From Arthrobacter cavernae (lineage in GTDB: Bacteria; Actinomycetota; Actinomycetes; Actinomycetales; Micrococcaceae): DNA of 64,000 nt. Below the pieces are notes generated by a model. It ran no database searches, had not been told where the DNA came from, and saw only the letters and a program-made list of their open reading frames with translations. Both the position numbers and the translations under genes were made by a program. This document shows positions 63,785-64,000 of the stretch, one piece after another. Position 1 is the first letter of the stretch; each line of letters starts with the position of its first letter. The DNA lies in assembly GCF_017368795.1 (NCBI RefSeq), contig NZ_JAFNLL010000004.1:310001-374000 (forward strand). Direction: 5' to 3'.

Positions 63785-64000
63785 ATCACCTCCTTAATAA
63801 TTTTTAGGTTCGCTCGCCGCCGTCGGGTTTCGCAGCCTCTACCACTAAGGAAGAGAGCTACTACAAAAGGGTTCGATGCTGCCAACCTCAACCTTTACGT
63901 GGCAGTAGCGACGAGCTGGGTTTGAACGTACGACTCTCGGGTGAGGTGAACTCATACGCCCATCACTGCCGACAAGGTTCATGCCGCATCTCAAAGGGGC
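63785..64000. other. Window end, no gene recognised
   Basis: 216 bases upstream of the HNH gene. It holds the strong ribosome site AAGGAGGTGAT of the minus strand and no coding frame I can support on either strand. A 72-base segment at 63900-63971 has tRNA-like end pairing but no tRNA core. Confidence 0.4.

Larger units (their letters stand above)
60227..64000. mobile_element. Left part of a genomic island inserted in comM
   Basis: The left boundary is set by the loss of comM similarity at base 60227. Beyond it, gene density, base composition (A/T-richer), terminators with long T-runs and gene types (TIR protein, ArdC-like, DUF3846, HNH) are those of mobile elements. No integrase, transposase or terminal repeat is visible, so the class of element is unknown; the right end lies outside the window. 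comM is a known insertion target, for instance of AbaR islands in Acinetobacter baumannii. Confidence 0.8.

Noticed and set aside
63368..63925. 185-codon plus-strand frame at the island end
   Set aside because: Overlaps the HNH gene, which has complete zinc and HNH motifs and a strong ribosome site; the plus frame has none.
63900..63971. tRNA-like segment with pairing ends (GGCAGT/ACTGCC) 72 bases long
   Set aside because: No T-loop consensus at the right place on either strand and no plausible anticodon arm.
60227..64000. Integrase, transposase or CRISPR array in the island
   Set aside because: None found in any frame; no regular repeats and spacers. The recombinase is presumably beyond the window.

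Overview
The window is chromosomal DNA from a GC-rich actinobacterium, most likely a member of the Micrococcaceae such as Arthrobacter or Pseudarthrobacter. That is inferred from protein style, from gene order (ltbR divergent from leuCD; rpsP-khpA-rimM-trmD-rplS-lepB-lepB-rnhB-DUF2469-yraN-comM) and from the many promoters placed so that transcription would begin at the start codon. No database search was possible, so the genus is a guess.

Layout. 1-2.2 kb: the end of an FtsX-type permease and its ABC ATPase. 2.2-10.6 kb: metG, leuB, ilvE, a metallo-beta-lactamase-fold hydrolase, an FAH-family enzyme, gltX and a HAD hydrolase, with two nested-hairpin repeats between genes. 10.6-16.7 kb: a membrane-anchored heptad-repeat protein, tRNA-Gln and tRNA-Glu, a pair of membrane-associated dynamin-like GTPases and a DUF1697 protein. 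16.8-19.7 kb: ltbR facing leuCD. 19.7-31 kb: a DUF559/AbiEi-like gene, then murA-plsC-gpsA-ddl, a DUF3515 lipoprotein, and thiL-DAK2-recG-rsmD. 31-48.3 kb: a spermidine-synthase-like gene and aminotransferase, coaD, DUF177-rpmF-rnc-mutM-smc-ftsY, an MFS exporter, amtB-glnK, a zwf homologue, ffh and an alpha/beta-hydrolase-fold gene. 48.3-53 kb: thiC under a TPP riboswitch, an amidohydrolase, a VOC dioxygenase and an unknown gene. 53-59.3 kb: the ribosome/tRNA maturation and signal peptidase cluster.

From about 60,227 to the end the DNA changes. comM stops matching its family right after its Walker B motif, and the sequence that follows is visibly richer in A and T and belongs to a mobile element whose right end lies outside the window. 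Its visible cargo is a short ORF translationally coupled to a TIR-domain protein (a candidate NAD-cleaving defence or signalling protein), an unrecognised 102-residue protein with its own strong promoter and terminator, and an opposing cassette of an HNH endonuclease, a DUF3846 protein and an ArdC-like antirestriction metalloprotein. No integrase or transposase is visible.

How the parts work together: most of the window is core housekeeping (translation, protein targeting by Ffh/FtsY/LepB, cell-wall precursors, chromosome maintenance, leucine, thiamine and nitrogen supply). The accessory biology is concentrated in the comM island. The main non-coding signals are the nested hairpin repeats, the riboswitch, several palindromic operators and the widespread leaderless-type promoters.
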